A DNA stretch of 53,669 bases. Source: Actinomycetes bacterium (GTDB lineage Bacteria; Actinomycetota; Acidimicrobiia; Acidimicrobiales; JAJYXR01). The stretch covers positions 1-53,669 of the forward strand of contig JAJYXR010000041.1 in assembly GCA_021801795.1 (NCBI GenBank). The letters are read 5' to 3'. Below are positions 27,067 to 36,500 of the stretch, piece after piece. Every line of letters begins with the position of its first letter. Position 1 is the first letter of the stretch. The position numbers were made by a program, and so were the translations under genes. The notes beneath the pieces were generated by a model. It saw only the letters and a list, made by a program, of their open reading frames with translations. It searched no databases and was not told the DNA's origin.

Positions 27067-27875
27067 TCTGGTAGGGCGTCGGGAGCAGTCGAGCTGCTGG
27101 TGGCCAGCCTGGCCTGGTAGCGCGACTGGCCCGAGGCTCCGGCGCGCTCGGCCAGGGGCATCATCGCGGCCGCGGCACCCGGCCAGAGCCCTGAGGCCTT
27201 CGCGAGGACAGCACGGCCGAATGGTATGGAGGCCAGCAGGCGCCTGCCGTCGAGCAGCCGGAGGGCCACCCTGGCTACCTCCTCGGGCTCGAGCAGGCGG
27301 CGCGCGCTGAAGGGCATGGCGGCTGCGGCGTCGTCTACGGCTCCCTTCAGCATGGGGGTCCATATCCCGTCGGGGCAGAGGCAGGAGACCCGTACTCCGG
27401 TGCGCCGTAGCTCGGTTGCCACGGCTGTCGACCACCCACGGACGCCGTGCTTGGAGGCGGAGTAGATGGCGAGTCCAGGGGTGGCGTTGAAGGAGGCGAG
27501 GGATGCGATGTTCAGGATGCGGCCGGTGCCCCTGGGTACCATGACCTCCGCTGCTGCCCGTGTTCCGTGGACGACCCCCATGAGGTTGACCGCGACGACA
27601 CGCTCGATGAGGTCGTCGGGCTGGGAGATGGCTTTCCCGGGTCCGAGGATGCCCGCGTTGTTCACCCAGACGTCAGGGCGTAGCTCACGCGCGAGGTCAC
27701 GGCAGGCGGCGGGATCCGTGACGTCCAGGGTGCGGTCGGTGCCGGAGATGTCCACTGGCACGACGGACAGACCCCGGTCGGCCAGGCGTCTGGATATGGC
27801 GGTTCCGAGACCGCCTGCGCCGCCGGTTACCACCGCGACCATCCCTGGCCTCAGTGGGTCGGAGAACAATCCCAT
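27063..27875 (-). CDS. SDR-family NAD(P)-dependent oxidoreductase
   Basis: Classical short-chain dehydrogenase, 270 residues, cytoplasmic, substrate unknown. Motifs: cofactor-binding VVTGGAGGLGTAISRRLADRG, the acidic VDISG position that suggests NAD rather than NADP, DVTD, VNNAGILGPG, the catalytic Ser in ILNIASLASF, and YSASKHGV with catalytic Tyr and Lys. The PDGIWTPML segment follows the usual position of the substrate loop. It is first in a two-gene unit with rmuC (GTGA overlap), a pairing with no obvious functional logic. Confidence 0.92.
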   Translation of the reverse strand: MGLFSDPLRPGMVAVVTGGAGGLGTAISRRLADRGLSVVPVDISGTDRTLDVTDPAACRDLARELRPDVWVNNAGILGPGKAISQPDDLIERVVAVNLMGVVHGTRAAAEVMVPRGTGRILNIASLASFNATPGLAIYSASKHGVRGWSTAVATELRRTGVRVSCLCPDGIWTPMLKGAVDDAAAAMPFSARRLLEPEEVARVALRLLDGRRLLASIPFGRAVLAKASGLWPGAAAAMMPLAERAGASGQSRYQARLATSSSTAPDALPE

Positions 27876-28021
27876 CCCTGCCTCCCCTCTGCTGTCGACC
27901 TAGCCGACGCACGAACGGCGTCTGGATACCCATGGATGCCTACGGGGCATGCCCGACCGGGGATCCCGGTAGGCATCACGGTAGACCCCTTGCCTGCAGT
28001 CAAGCCTTGTCGATGGAGCGG

Positions 28022-28591
28022 TCAGCGGGCAAGGCCACGGGTCACCAGCTCCCGCAGCTTCGCGAGGTCACGCCTGGCGACCTTCGCGAAGGCGATGCCG
28101 AACTCGCAGTCGCGGCCCACGAGCCGGTGCCAGGCGACCTTTCCCGACACGGCCAGGTCGCCGCCGTCGAGACGGAGTGCAGCGGAGAGGGCTGCGCCGG
28201 TGCCGGCCTTGGCGGGCTCGGAGGTGCGACACCTGCAACCTCCTTCGCAGATGTCGACGAGGATCATGTCGTGGGCCTCACCCGATGCGAAGGTGACCTC
28301 TGCCGTGGAGGACGCCGGAACCCTCTGATGGCGCCTTCTGTCGACCACGGCTACATGGCTGGCAGGTTCGACGGCCCACACCCCGGCCTTCGGGTGGACA
28401 TCCACCAGCCTGGTGCGCAACGCGTGGAGCCCCTGGCGGGTGGTCCAGGTGACGGTCACCAGATCGGCCCGGTCTGCGCGTATGCGCTCGCCTGCCACGC
28501 GTGGCTCGGCCAGCTCGATGAGCCCGCGGTCGAGATCGTGGCCGAGGGCCTCTGAACGATGACCTGACTGGCGCCTACCGAGGACGAGCAT
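28022..28591 (-). CDS. PilZ-domain protein
   Basis: Probable cyclic di-GMP receptor of 189 residues. The C-terminal half has the PilZ signature: RRRHQRVPASSTAEVTF, then VDICEGGCRCRTSEP (in place of D/N-x-S-x2-G), then LSAALRLDGGDLAVSGKVAW and CEFGIAFAKV. The N-terminal half (about residues 1-85) resembles a YcgR-type flagellar brake domain in size and character but has no clear motif. Cyclic di-GMP would change its shape to affect a partner; with a flgC-like gene 2.5 kb away, motility control is one possibility. The Ser of the second motif is replaced by Cys/Glu, so binding strength may be altered. ATG 28591 is only the best available start; it has no good ribosome site and the frame is open far upstream to 29245. 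Confidence 0.75.
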   Translation of the reverse strand: MLVLGRRQSGHRSEALGHDLDRGLIELAEPRVAGERIRADRADLVTVTWTTRQGLHALRTRLVDVHPKAGVWAVEPASHVAVVDRRRHQRVPASSTAEVTFASGEAHDMILVDICEGGCRCRTSEPAKAGTGAALSAALRLDGGDLAVSGKVAWHRLVGRDCEFGIAFAKVARRDLAKLRELVTRGLAR

Positions 28592-28925
28592 GAGAGGGGT
28601 GCCGGTAGGTGGCCACTCGCGAGGTCGTGCCGTCTGTAGGGAACCAGGCGCCGGGAGGACTGGATCGGCCACCAGAGCATGATATGGCCTGGATGGCTTC
28701 CAGCCCAAGTCCAGCCCAAGTCCAGCCCAAGTCCAGCCCAAGTCCAGCCCAAGCCCCCGGCAACGGAATCCCGACTCCGTTCCCGAGCTGCCAGCGTGCA
28801 TGCCGGTCAGGTCGGTCCGACGCGTCGGGGCCCCTTCCCCTGCGGTAGCCTGCCGGGGAATGTCGCCTGTAGGGGCCGGTGCCTGAGTAGCGTTGGGTCC
28901 GGTGACGAAGAGCAGGGGGAGGTCG
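28592..28925. other. Intergenic region between the PilZ gene and the E1 fusion gene
   Basis: About 330 bases between divergent genes. The centre (28699-28755) is an 11-bp repeat (AAGTCCAGCCC) in five or six near-perfect copies. The rest is GC-rich with no ORF that has a sound ribosome site. The promoters of both genes should lie here, though none is identifiable. AGGGGGAGG at about 28913-28921 is the likely ribosome site of the E1 gene. Confidence 0.6.
28699..28755. repeat. 11-bp tandem repeat
   Basis: The unit AAGTCCAGCCC is repeated at least five times with almost no divergence, ending in a partial copy AAGCCCCCGG. Because 11 is not a multiple of three and no supported gene covers it, this is a noncoding satellite-like repeat in a divergent promoter region. 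Confidence 0.95.
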
Positions 28926-31289
28926 GTGGTGAGGGCACTCCGGACCGGACGCGATGCGAGCCAGTCCGGCCCGCCGGACCCGGCCAGCCGCAGCTCCGCC
29001 CAGGGCGCTCGGCTGGGCGGGCAGGTCCCGGCGGAGCAGCACCGCGGGCATGGCCCTGGAGGCCATTCGCCTCCCGGCCGGGGAGCCGGGGGCCCGGATC
29101 TGGGCAGCTTCGATCGCGAGGAGCTGGTCGCGGACTTCCGGACTGCCTGCCTGTCACGGGCGCTCGACGACCGGGAGATCACGCTGCAGAAGCAGAGCAG
29201 GGTGTTCTTCCAGATCTCGGGAGCTGGCCACGAGATCCTGCTCACGGCTCTGGCCAGGTCGCTGAGGCCGGGCTATGACTGGTTCTTCCCCTACTACCGC
29301 GACCGGGCGCTCGCGCTCGCGCTGGGGGTGAGCGCGGATGCCATGATGGCCCAGGCGGTCGGCGCAGCAGCCGATCCGGCCTCGGGCGGCAGGCAGATGC
29401 CCTGCCACTTCGGGGATGCCGGGCTGCACATCGTGACCCAGTCGAGCCCGACGGGAAGCCAGTGCCTGCCGGCCGTGGGCTGCGCGGAGGCAGCGCGCTA
29501 CATCGTGCGGCGGGCGCACCTGGAGGGTTGCTCTGGATTCGGAGACGAGGTCACCTACGTGTCCCTGGGGGAGGGGGCGACCTCGGAGGGGGAGTTCTGG
29601 GAGAGCCTGAACACCGCCTGCCGGCTCCACCTGCCGGTCCTCTACCTGGTGGCGGACAACGGGTACGCGATCTCGGTGAGGGCGGCCGACCAGGCCCCGG
29701 CACCGGTGAGCGAGCTGGTGAGGGGATTCCGGGGGCTGGCACTTACACGGGTGGACGGCTGGGACTACGCGGGGTGCAGGACGAGGGCTGGGAGGGCGGT
29801 GGCACGGGTGAGGGCCGGGGAGGGACCGGGGCTCATCCATGCCCGGGTGACCCGTCCCTACTCGCACTCCTCTGCTGACGCGCAGTCGAAGTACCGCTCC
29901 CCGGAGGATCTGGCCGCGGAGGCGGCCCACGACCCCATAGGGGTGCTGGAGCAGGAGATGGTGGCCGCAGGTGTGGTCACGGCCGAGGAGGCAGCCGCCA
30001 TCCGGGCAGGTGCGGCCGAGGAGGCAGCCAGGGCAGCCCGGGAGGCACTCGAGCTGGCCAGGCCGGACCCCGCGAGGGTGAGGGAGCACCTGTTCGCCGA
30101 GGAGCCCCACACCGGCGGCTACAGGACCAGCGGGTACGGGCCCTCAGCCCAGCCGTCACAGCGGGAGCTGGTCCATGCTGCTCCCGCAGCGTCACCCGGC
30201 GGGAGCGGCGGGAGCGGCGGGGACGGGGACGGGGACGGGGACGGGGACGGGGGCCAGAGCAGTGGCGGGGAGCCGGTGGTCATGGCGGAGGCCATCCGGA
30301 TGGCCTTGGAGGAGCTGATGGGAGATGACGAGCGGATAAGGGTGTTCGGGGAGGACGTGGCCGACGCCGCGGAGGCGCTGCTGGGTCAGGTGGAGGGCAA
30401 GGGTGGGGTGTTCGGGGTGACCCGTGGGCTCCAGCGCAGGTTCGGTTCGGCCCGCTGCTACAACACCCCGCTGGCAGAGTCGAACATAGTGGGCAGGGCA
30501 GTCGGTCAGGCCCTGAGGGGACTGAGGCCCTGCCCGGAGATCCAGTTCTTCGACTACATCTGGCCCGCGATGCAGCAGATCCGCTCGGAGGCTGCGACCA
30601 TACGGTGGCGGTCGAACGGGGCCTTCTCGTGCCCGATGGTGCTGAGGGTCGCCATCGGCGGCTACCTGACCGGCGGGGCCATTTGGCACTCCCAGTGCGG
30701 GGAGTCGATCTTCACCCACGTGCCGGGCCTCCACATAGCCTTCGCGTCGCGGTCGGCCGACGCGGTGGGTCTGCTTCGGTCGGCCTTCGCCTCGGGGGAC
30801 CCGGTGCTGATGCTCGAGCACAAGCACCTCTACCGCCAGCACTACGCCGCGGACCCTTACCCGGCGCCGGAATGGAGGGTTCCCTTCGGGAGCGGGCGGA
30901 CGGTTCGCCCCGGCAGGGACCTGACGGTGGTCACATGGGGGGCGACTGTCCAGATGAGCCTGGAGGCCGCCACGGCGCTGGCCCTGGAGGGAATCGAGGT
31001 GGAGGTGGTGGACCTGCGGAGCCTCGCGCCCTGGGACCAGGGGCTGGTGGCGAGTTCCCTGGAGCGCACCAGCCGGCTGCTGGTGGTGCACGAGGACACG
31101 CTCACCTCGGGCTTCGGCGCCGAGGTGGCCGCCTGGGCTGGCGAGCACTGCTTCTGGTCGCTGGACGCGCCCGTAGCCCGGCTGGCAGCTCTGGACACCC
31201 CGGTCCCCTATGCTCCCGAGCTCGAGCGGGCCGTCCTTCCCCAGGCAGCCGGCATCATCGAGGCGGCACGCAGCCTTGCTCGCTGCTGA
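28926..31289 (+). CDS. Fused 2-oxoacid dehydrogenase E1 alpha-beta
   Basis: Single polypeptide joining both halves of the thiamine-diphosphate E1 component of a branched-chain or related 2-oxoacid dehydrogenase complex. The alpha part (about residues 65-410) has RVFFQISGAGHE, FFPYYRDRALALALG, the ThDP site VSLGEGATSEGEFWESLNTA...VADNGYAIS, and VTRPYSHSSAD. A Gly-rich linker with repeated Gly-Asp pairs (DNA repeat at about 30218-30251) leads to the beta part (about 450-785): VFGEDVADAAEALLGQVEGKGGVFGVTRGLQRRFG, YNTPLAESNIVGRAVG, FFDYIWPAMQQI, LEHKHLYR, VTWGATVQMSLEAA and DLRSLAPWDQ. The GTG at 28926 (or 28929) has AGGGGGAGG just upstream. E2 and E3 genes are not adjacent. The 3' end overlaps the convergent gene by 35 bases. 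Confidence 0.9.
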   Translation: MVRALRTGRDASQSGPPDPASRSSAQGARLGGQVPAEQHRGHGPGGHSPPGRGAGGPDLGSFDREELVADFRTACLSRALDDREITLQKQSRVFFQISGAGHEILLTALARSLRPGYDWFFPYYRDRALALALGVSADAMMAQAVGAAADPASGGRQMPCHFGDAGLHIVTQSSPTGSQCLPAVGCAEAARYIVRRAHLEGCSGFGDEVTYVSLGEGATSEGEFWESLNTACRLHLPVLYLVADNGYAISVRAADQAPAPVSELVRGFRGLALTRVDGWDYAGCRTRAGRAVARVRAGEGPGLIHARVTRPYSHSSADAQSKYRSPEDLAAEAAHDPIGVLEQEMVAAGVVTAEEAAAIRAGAAEEAARAAREALELARPDPARVREHLFAEEPHTGGYRTSGYGPSAQPSQRELVHAAPAASPGGSGGSGGDGDGDGDGDGGQSSGGEPVVMAEAIRMALEELMGDDERIRVFGEDVADAAEALLGQVEGKGGVFGVTRGLQRRFGSARCYNTPLAESNIVGRAVGQALRGLRPCPEIQFFDYIWPAMQQIRSEAATIRWRSNGAFSCPMVLRVAIGGYLTGGAIWHSQCGESIFTHVPGLHIAFASRSADAVGLLRSAFASGDPVLMLEHKHLYRQHYAADPYPAPEWRVPFGSGRTVRPGRDLTVVTWGATVQMSLEAATALALEGIEVEVVDLRSLAPWDQGLVASSLERTSRLLVVHEDTLTSGFGAEVAAWAGEHCFWSLDAPVARLAALDTPVPYAPELERAVLPQAAGIIEAARSLARC

Positions 31290-32202
31290 GCTGGCTGGTG
31301 CCGCTGGTGTCGTAGAGAGGTCGCCTGGAACCGGCGAGCTCCATGTCGAGCGCAAGGGTGAGGCAGCGGACACCGCCGCCTGCCTTCTGGAACTCCCCTA
31401 CAGGGCACGGCACCACCTCGAGACCCGCCCTCTCTAGCAGCCGCCCGAGGCGGGGGCTGCAGGATGGTATGAGGACCGTGGTGCCCACCACCACTGCGTT
31501 CGCGCTGAAGGAGGCGGCCTCGTCGTCCTCGAGCCAGATGGGCTCGGGAACCAGCTCCTCTATGACCCTGCAGCCGTAGCGGTCGAGACCCTGGGGTGCG
31601 ACGATGGCCCGGCGACCGTCGAGGGGGCAGAAGACGAGGTCCAGGTGGTAGTAGCGGTCGTCGACCAGCTCCAAAGAACGTACCGGCAGGCCGAGGAGGT
31701 CCGATAGGGCGCGGTGGGCGGTGATGGAGGAGCGAGTCCGGTACCCACAGAGGAGCACTGGTGAGCTGGCCCCCTCGGGTTCGAAGGGCAGGGCGTCGCC
31801 GGCCCCCTCGAATGGCTCCTCTGGGGGCAGGTGGTCGATGTCGAACCCGCGTGCGGAGAACCAGGCGATGTCGTAGGGGGTCTCGGCCTGCCTTTCGGGA
31901 TGGCGGAAACGGCTCGGTATGAACCGGCTGGCACCGCCGGCTCGATCGACGAGACCGGCGTTGGCGGTGAAGACCAGATCGGGGAGGCCGTCGACCGGCT
32001 CCAGCCGCTCTACGCTGGCTCCTGCCCTTCTGAGGAGGGAGACCATCGTCTGGTGCTCCTCCATGGCCAGCTCGTGGTCGGGGATGACCTGGAGGTGCAT
32101 GTAGGGGTTTATCTCGTAGGCCACGGTGAAGTAGTCCGGGGGTGATACCAGGTAGCTGCGCCCCCAGCCGGGCCCGTTGGCGGTCGGTCGGCCAGGAGCC
32201 AT
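31255..32202 (-). CDS. Arginine dihydrolase/DDAH-like amidinohydrolase
   Basis: Guanidino-group-modifying enzyme of the pentein fold, 315 residues. Visible sites: LPDLVFTANAGLV (Asn81), FEGAGDAL (Glu132), YYHLDLVFCPL (His186), SFSANAVVVG, and GGGVRCLTLALDM (Cys280, nucleophile). Spacing of Asn, Glu, His and Cys resembles that recalled for cyanobacterial ArgZ/AgrE arginine dihydrolases, which turn arginine into ornithine, CO2 and two ammonia, though dimethylargininase activity is also possible. Context favours the former: the gene follows ornithine cyclodeaminase (TGATG overlap) and putA. In cyanobacterial AgrE the two activities are fused; here they are adjacent genes. The protein is cytoplasmic. 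Confidence 0.82.
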   Translation of the reverse strand: MAPGRPTANGPGWGRSYLVSPPDYFTVAYEINPYMHLQVIPDHELAMEEHQTMVSLLRRAGASVERLEPVDGLPDLVFTANAGLVDRAGGASRFIPSRFRHPERQAETPYDIAWFSARGFDIDHLPPEEPFEGAGDALPFEPEGASSPVLLCGYRTRSSITAHRALSDLLGLPVRSLELVDDRYYHLDLVFCPLDGRRAIVAPQGLDRYGCRVIEELVPEPIWLEDDEAASFSANAVVVGTTVLIPSCSPRLGRLLERAGLEVVPCPVGEFQKAGGGVRCLTLALDMELAGSRRPLYDTSGTSQLSSEQGCVPPR

Positions 32203-33503
32203 CAGTGGCCCCGGCGGCCCAGCGCAACGGCCAGCTCGCGGACGAAGAGACCGACGTCGGTGACTATCCCGAAGGCCTGGTGGCTTCCCCGGTCGGCCAG
32301 CTTGGTGACCACCGCCTGGTTTATGTCCACGCAGTAGGTCTCTACACCGGCAGGCAGGAGGTTGCCGGTGGCGATCGCGTGGAGGGTGGACGCGAGCATG
32401 AGGGCCACGCTCACGCCCGCCACCTGCTCACGCATGGCATCGGCGGCACGGACGGTATCGGTGATGACGTCCGGGAGGGGGCCGTCGTCACGCACGGAGC
32501 CGCCTAGCACGACCGGGACGCCAGCCCTGATGCACTCGTAGAGAACCCCGGAGGTCAGCCATCCTGCCTCGACTGCGGCCCGTATCGACCCGAGGCGCCT
32601 GAGGGAGTTGATGACCCGCAGGTGGTTGGCGTGCCCATGCTCCTGGGGCGCCCCGGCGTCGACCGAGACGCCGAGCGAGGTGCCGAGCACCGCGGCCTCG
32701 ATGTCGTGGGTCGCGAAGCCGTTACCGGCGAAGAGCACGCTGACGAAGCCCTCACGGACCAGCCAGGCGAGGTCTGCTGCCGCGCCGGTATGCACCACGG
32801 CGGGCCCGGCTACCACCAGCACTCTGGAGCCGAGCCCGGCCCCGCCGGCACCGGTTTGATCGCGTCGGGACCTGGCGGCCTCCAGGCTGGCCGCCACTCG
32901 TGCCACCACCAGGGCCTTGGGCTTCTCCGAGGAGACGTCCGAGGTCATGAAGCCAAAGGATTCATGACCTCCGCCATCGGCTGAGCTCTCGGTGTCTGGC
33001 CGGGCACGGGGCCGCTCGGGCGGTTCCACCCTCACGCCGTTCCAGCCGACCACCACCATGTCCCCCCGGCGGACCCTGTGCATGGGGACGGTCCGGGCCG
33101 AGACCGGGTCGGTGGTGGTGTCTACGACGATGGCGCAGTCCATCTCGGGGTTCGCGGCCCGCAGCCAATGCCCCCCGAGGCGCACCGCGGTGACGAAGTT
33201 GGTGGTCGCGTAGAAGCCGTCTGGCAGCACCCCGTCGGCATCGGCTGGCTCCAGCGCTGCGTCGGCAGAGTCCTCGCGGTTCAGGCCATGGACATGGAGG
33301 GATTCGAGGAGCCTTTCGAGCGCCACCTCGCCGGCAGCCTCCACCTCCAGGCGGACGTGGCTCTGGTCGAGGTTGGTAGTGCCGAGATCCAGCTCGAGGA
33401 TGCGGTAGGAGGCTCCTGCGGCGACTATCGCATCGAGGACCTTGGCCAGCAGGAGCGAGTCCACCAGGTGGCCGTCCATGCGGAGGACCTCGCGGGCGCT
33501 CAT
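32202..33503 (-). CDS. LOR/SDH-type ornithine cyclodeaminase (TIGR00300 family)
   Basis: Member of the family first noted as the LOR/SDH domain and found in archaeal ornithine cyclodeaminase and the C-terminal half of AgrE; it is unrelated to the mu-crystallin-type enzyme. The N-terminal part, REVLRMDGHLVDSLLLAKVLDAIVAAGASYRILELDLG, is characteristic. The C-terminal region carries VLVVAGPAVVHTGAAADLAWLVREGFVSVLFAGNGFATHDIE, ERLRVINSLRRLGS-like text and YCVDINQAVVTKLADRGSHQAFGIVTDVG. Expected reaction: ornithine to proline plus ammonia with NAD. Between the two parts an insertion of about 40 residues rich in Gly, Pro and Ser (about 155-200) looks disordered. The start shares an ATGA with the putA stop and the stop shares a base with the next start, so the operon is coupled. 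Confidence 0.85.
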   Translation of the reverse strand: MSAREVLRMDGHLVDSLLLAKVLDAIVAAGASYRILELDLGTTNLDQSHVRLEVEAAGEVALERLLESLHVHGLNREDSADAALEPADADGVLPDGFYATTNFVTAVRLGGHWLRAANPEMDCAIVVDTTTDPVSARTVPMHRVRRGDMVVVGWNGVRVEPPERPRARPDTESSADGGGHESFGFMTSDVSSEKPKALVVARVAASLEAARSRRDQTGAGGAGLGSRVLVVAGPAVVHTGAAADLAWLVREGFVSVLFAGNGFATHDIEAAVLGTSLGVSVDAGAPQEHGHANHLRVINSLRRLGSIRAAVEAGWLTSGVLYECIRAGVPVVLGGSVRDDGPLPDVITDTVRAADAMREQVAGVSVALMLASTLHAIATGNLLPAGVETYCVDINQAVVTKLADRGSHQAFGIVTDVGLFVRELAVALGRRGH

Positions 33504-36500
33504 CGGGGCTCTAATCCGTCCGTGGGGGCGAAGCCCTGGCGGACGGTGTTCTCGGAGACCACCTGGGGATCGCAGAACTGGAGCAGGTAGTCGGGACCGC
33601 CGGCCTTGGAGCCGACACCGGACATCCCGTTGCCACCGAAGGGCTGCCGACCTACCACGGCTCCGGTGATGGCCCTGTTCACGTAGACGTTCCCCGCTCT
33701 CAAATGCTCGGTGGCCCAGCTTATGTGGGACTCGGAGCGGGAGAAGACACCGGCTGTGAGTGCGTAGTCGGTGCTGTTAGCCATGTCCAGGGCGGCCTCC
33801 AGGTCAGGTGCCCTGAAGGCTGCCAGTACGGGACCGAAGAGCTCGTCGTTGGCCAGCCAGGAACCGGGGTCCACCTCGGAGACGACGGTCGGCCCCACGA
33901 AGAAGCCACGAGCGGGCAGGTCATCGCGCCTTGCCAGCACCTCCCCTGCCTCTGGTGCGCGCGCTATCGCCTGGAGGAGCCGGGATCTCGATGGGGCATC
34001 TATGACCGGCCCGACCTGGCTGCCTGGCCTACGGGGCGCGTCGATTACCAGGGAACGGGTGGCCGCTACTATCCGGTCCAGGCAGGCGTCGTATATGGGA
34101 CCGACGCATATCACCCTGCTCGCCGCAGAGCATTTCTGTCCCGCGAATCCGAAGGCGGAGCTGATGACCGCGGGGACCACCTCGTCGAGGTCCGCGTCTG
34201 CATCGACGACGACTGCGTTCTTGCCACCGAGCTCTGCCACCACCCGTGGGATGGACCGGCGTCTCGTGTCGGGGCGTGCTGCGGCCTGGAGGATGGACAG
34301 CCCCACCTCGCGCGATCCGGTGAAGGCGATCAGGTCCACCCCTGGATCCGAGGCCAGCGCGGCACCGACCTCACCCAGACCGGGCAGGAACTGCAGTGCC
34401 CCACCGGGCAGGCCCGAGGAGGCGAAGGCCCTGTAGATCTCGTAGCCCGCCGCCGGCGTCTGCTCGGCAGGCTTCAGGATCACCGAGTTACCGGTCACGA
34501 GCGAGGCCGCGGTCATGCCCATGGGGATCGCCAGCGGGAAGTTCCAGGGGGCGATCACCGCGCAGACCCCGCGAGGCCGGTAGAGAAGGCGGTTGGCCTC
34601 ACCGGGAGGCGACTGGACTTGGCCACCGGCCGAGAGGCGGATCATGGACCTCGCGTAGTACTCGCAGTAGTCGATCGCCTCGCATACGTCCGCGTCGGCG
34701 TCCGCCCAGCCCTTGCCGGCCTCCCGGACCTCGAGCGCTGCGAGCTCGAAGCGGCGGCGGCGAAGGTGCTCGGCGACCCTGAAGAGCAGGGCGGCCCGCT
34801 CCCCGGCCGGGGTTCTGGCCCACTGATCAGCCCCGGCGCGCGCGGCTTGGACAGCCTGGCGCGCCTCGCGCTCGCCGCAGGCAACCGACTCTGCCACTCT
34901 CGAAGCGGGATCGGCAGGATCCACCGATTCGAGGAGGTGCCCAGTGCGAACGGCCTCCCCGGCGATCACGGCAGGCACCATCCTGGGAGCCTCGCCGAGC
35001 TCCCGTTCTACTGCTGCGCCGAAGGCGGCCATCACCGGTGCCCGGTGCCACTCGGCGGGGGGCTCCGGCCGGTAGGCCCCGGGGGAACGCACTGTGCTCT
35101 GGGGACGGATCGCCAGGGGGGCAGGGCCGGCGAGGTCTGCCGCAGGCGGAGGGGCGAGTAGCGCTTCGAGATCCTCTCGCTCTGCGAAGTGGTGGCGCAC
35201 GAAGCTGTCGTTCGAGGTGTTCTCCAGCAGCCGGCGCACCAGGTAGGCCATTCCCGGCACCAGCTCCCCCATGGGTGCGTAGAGCCGTACGCGCAAGCCG
35301 AGGCTGGTCAGTGCCTTGTGCACCGGCTCGGCCATCCCGTAGAGGAGCTGCAGCTCGAAGGAGCTGTCGGGCAGGGAGCGGCTGCGCGCGGCGGCAACGG
35401 CGACCGCGAGCGACCTGATGTTATGGCTGGCGAAGGCCGGGCGGATGGCGCCGTGGGCGTCGACCATCCTCGCAGCCAGCCGCTCGTAGTTCGCGTCGGT
35501 GTGGGCCTTCAGTGAATAGAGCGGGCTGGCCCAGCCCCGGGCGGCCGCCTCGATGGTCTCGGAGTCGTAGTAGGCGCCCTTCACGAGGCGTATCCCGAGC
35601 GGCAGCTCCCTGGTGCGGGAGAACTCGATCAGGTCCTCCAGGTCGTTGGCTGCATCGCGGAGGTAGGCCTGGACCACTATGCCGGCTTCCAGACCGGCCA
35701 GAGCGGGGGCAGACAGGAGCTTCTCGAAGATGCGCTGGGTGAGTGCCTTCGTCTCGTAGCGCTCGACGTCGAACCACACGGACACCCCCAGCTCGCCAGC
35801 ACGCTCGAGTATCGGGAGCAGCCGGCGCTCTGCTGCCGCCAGGGCCTCTGAGTAGCTGAGTGGGCTGAACGCAGGGCTGAGCGCGCTCAGCTTCACGCTC
35901 ACGCTGGCCCTGGCGAGGGGACCCAGGTCGTCGCGGGCCAGACGCGGGTCGTCCTGCCATCCCCTGGCTGCATGGCCGAGGCTCTCGACCATGCCCGCCA
36001 TCCTGGCCGCGTAGGCGTCGGCCTCGCGATCGGAGTGGGTGTGTTCACCCAGCAGGTCGACGGTGGTCGCCAGGCCACCTGCCCAGAGCGCTCCTGCCTT
36101 CGCCGCGACCTCTTCCGGGCTGGTCCCGATGATGAACTGCCTGGCCATGCGCGCGATCGTCCGCCGGGCCACGGAGACCGGGATCCTCCTCCCGCCGGGG
36201 AGCTTCCCGCTCAGACCGAGACCCGCCGAGAGCCAGCCGGGAAGCTCGATCCCCGCGAACTCCGCGCGCATGTGCTCGTCTATGTCTGCGCTGGAGGACA
36301 TGGCCGGAAAGGCGTCGACGAAGCGGAAGAGCCTCACCCGGAACAACGGGTCGGACATTGCCTGGGCAAGCAGCCGGTCGCTCCACCAGGAGAGGTGGAA
36401 CACCTTCGCCCGCTCCGTCACCTCCAGAGCGGCCACCTGCCTGGCCAGTGCGACTACCTCTTCCTCCGAAGGAGCTGCTCGTGGAGCATGGGTCACGCCC

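Noticed and set aside
28699..28755. Repeats that might be a replication-origin iteron array or CRISPR
   Set aside because: Eleven-bp head-to-tail units without spacers, no replication gene or AT-rich segment nearby; treated as a simple tandem repeat.
30192..31373. Long minus-strand reading frame opposite the E1 fusion gene
   Set aside because: Composition is rich in Arg, Pro, His and Gly, as expected for an antisense shadow of a high-GC gene, while the plus strand has clear enzyme motifs.
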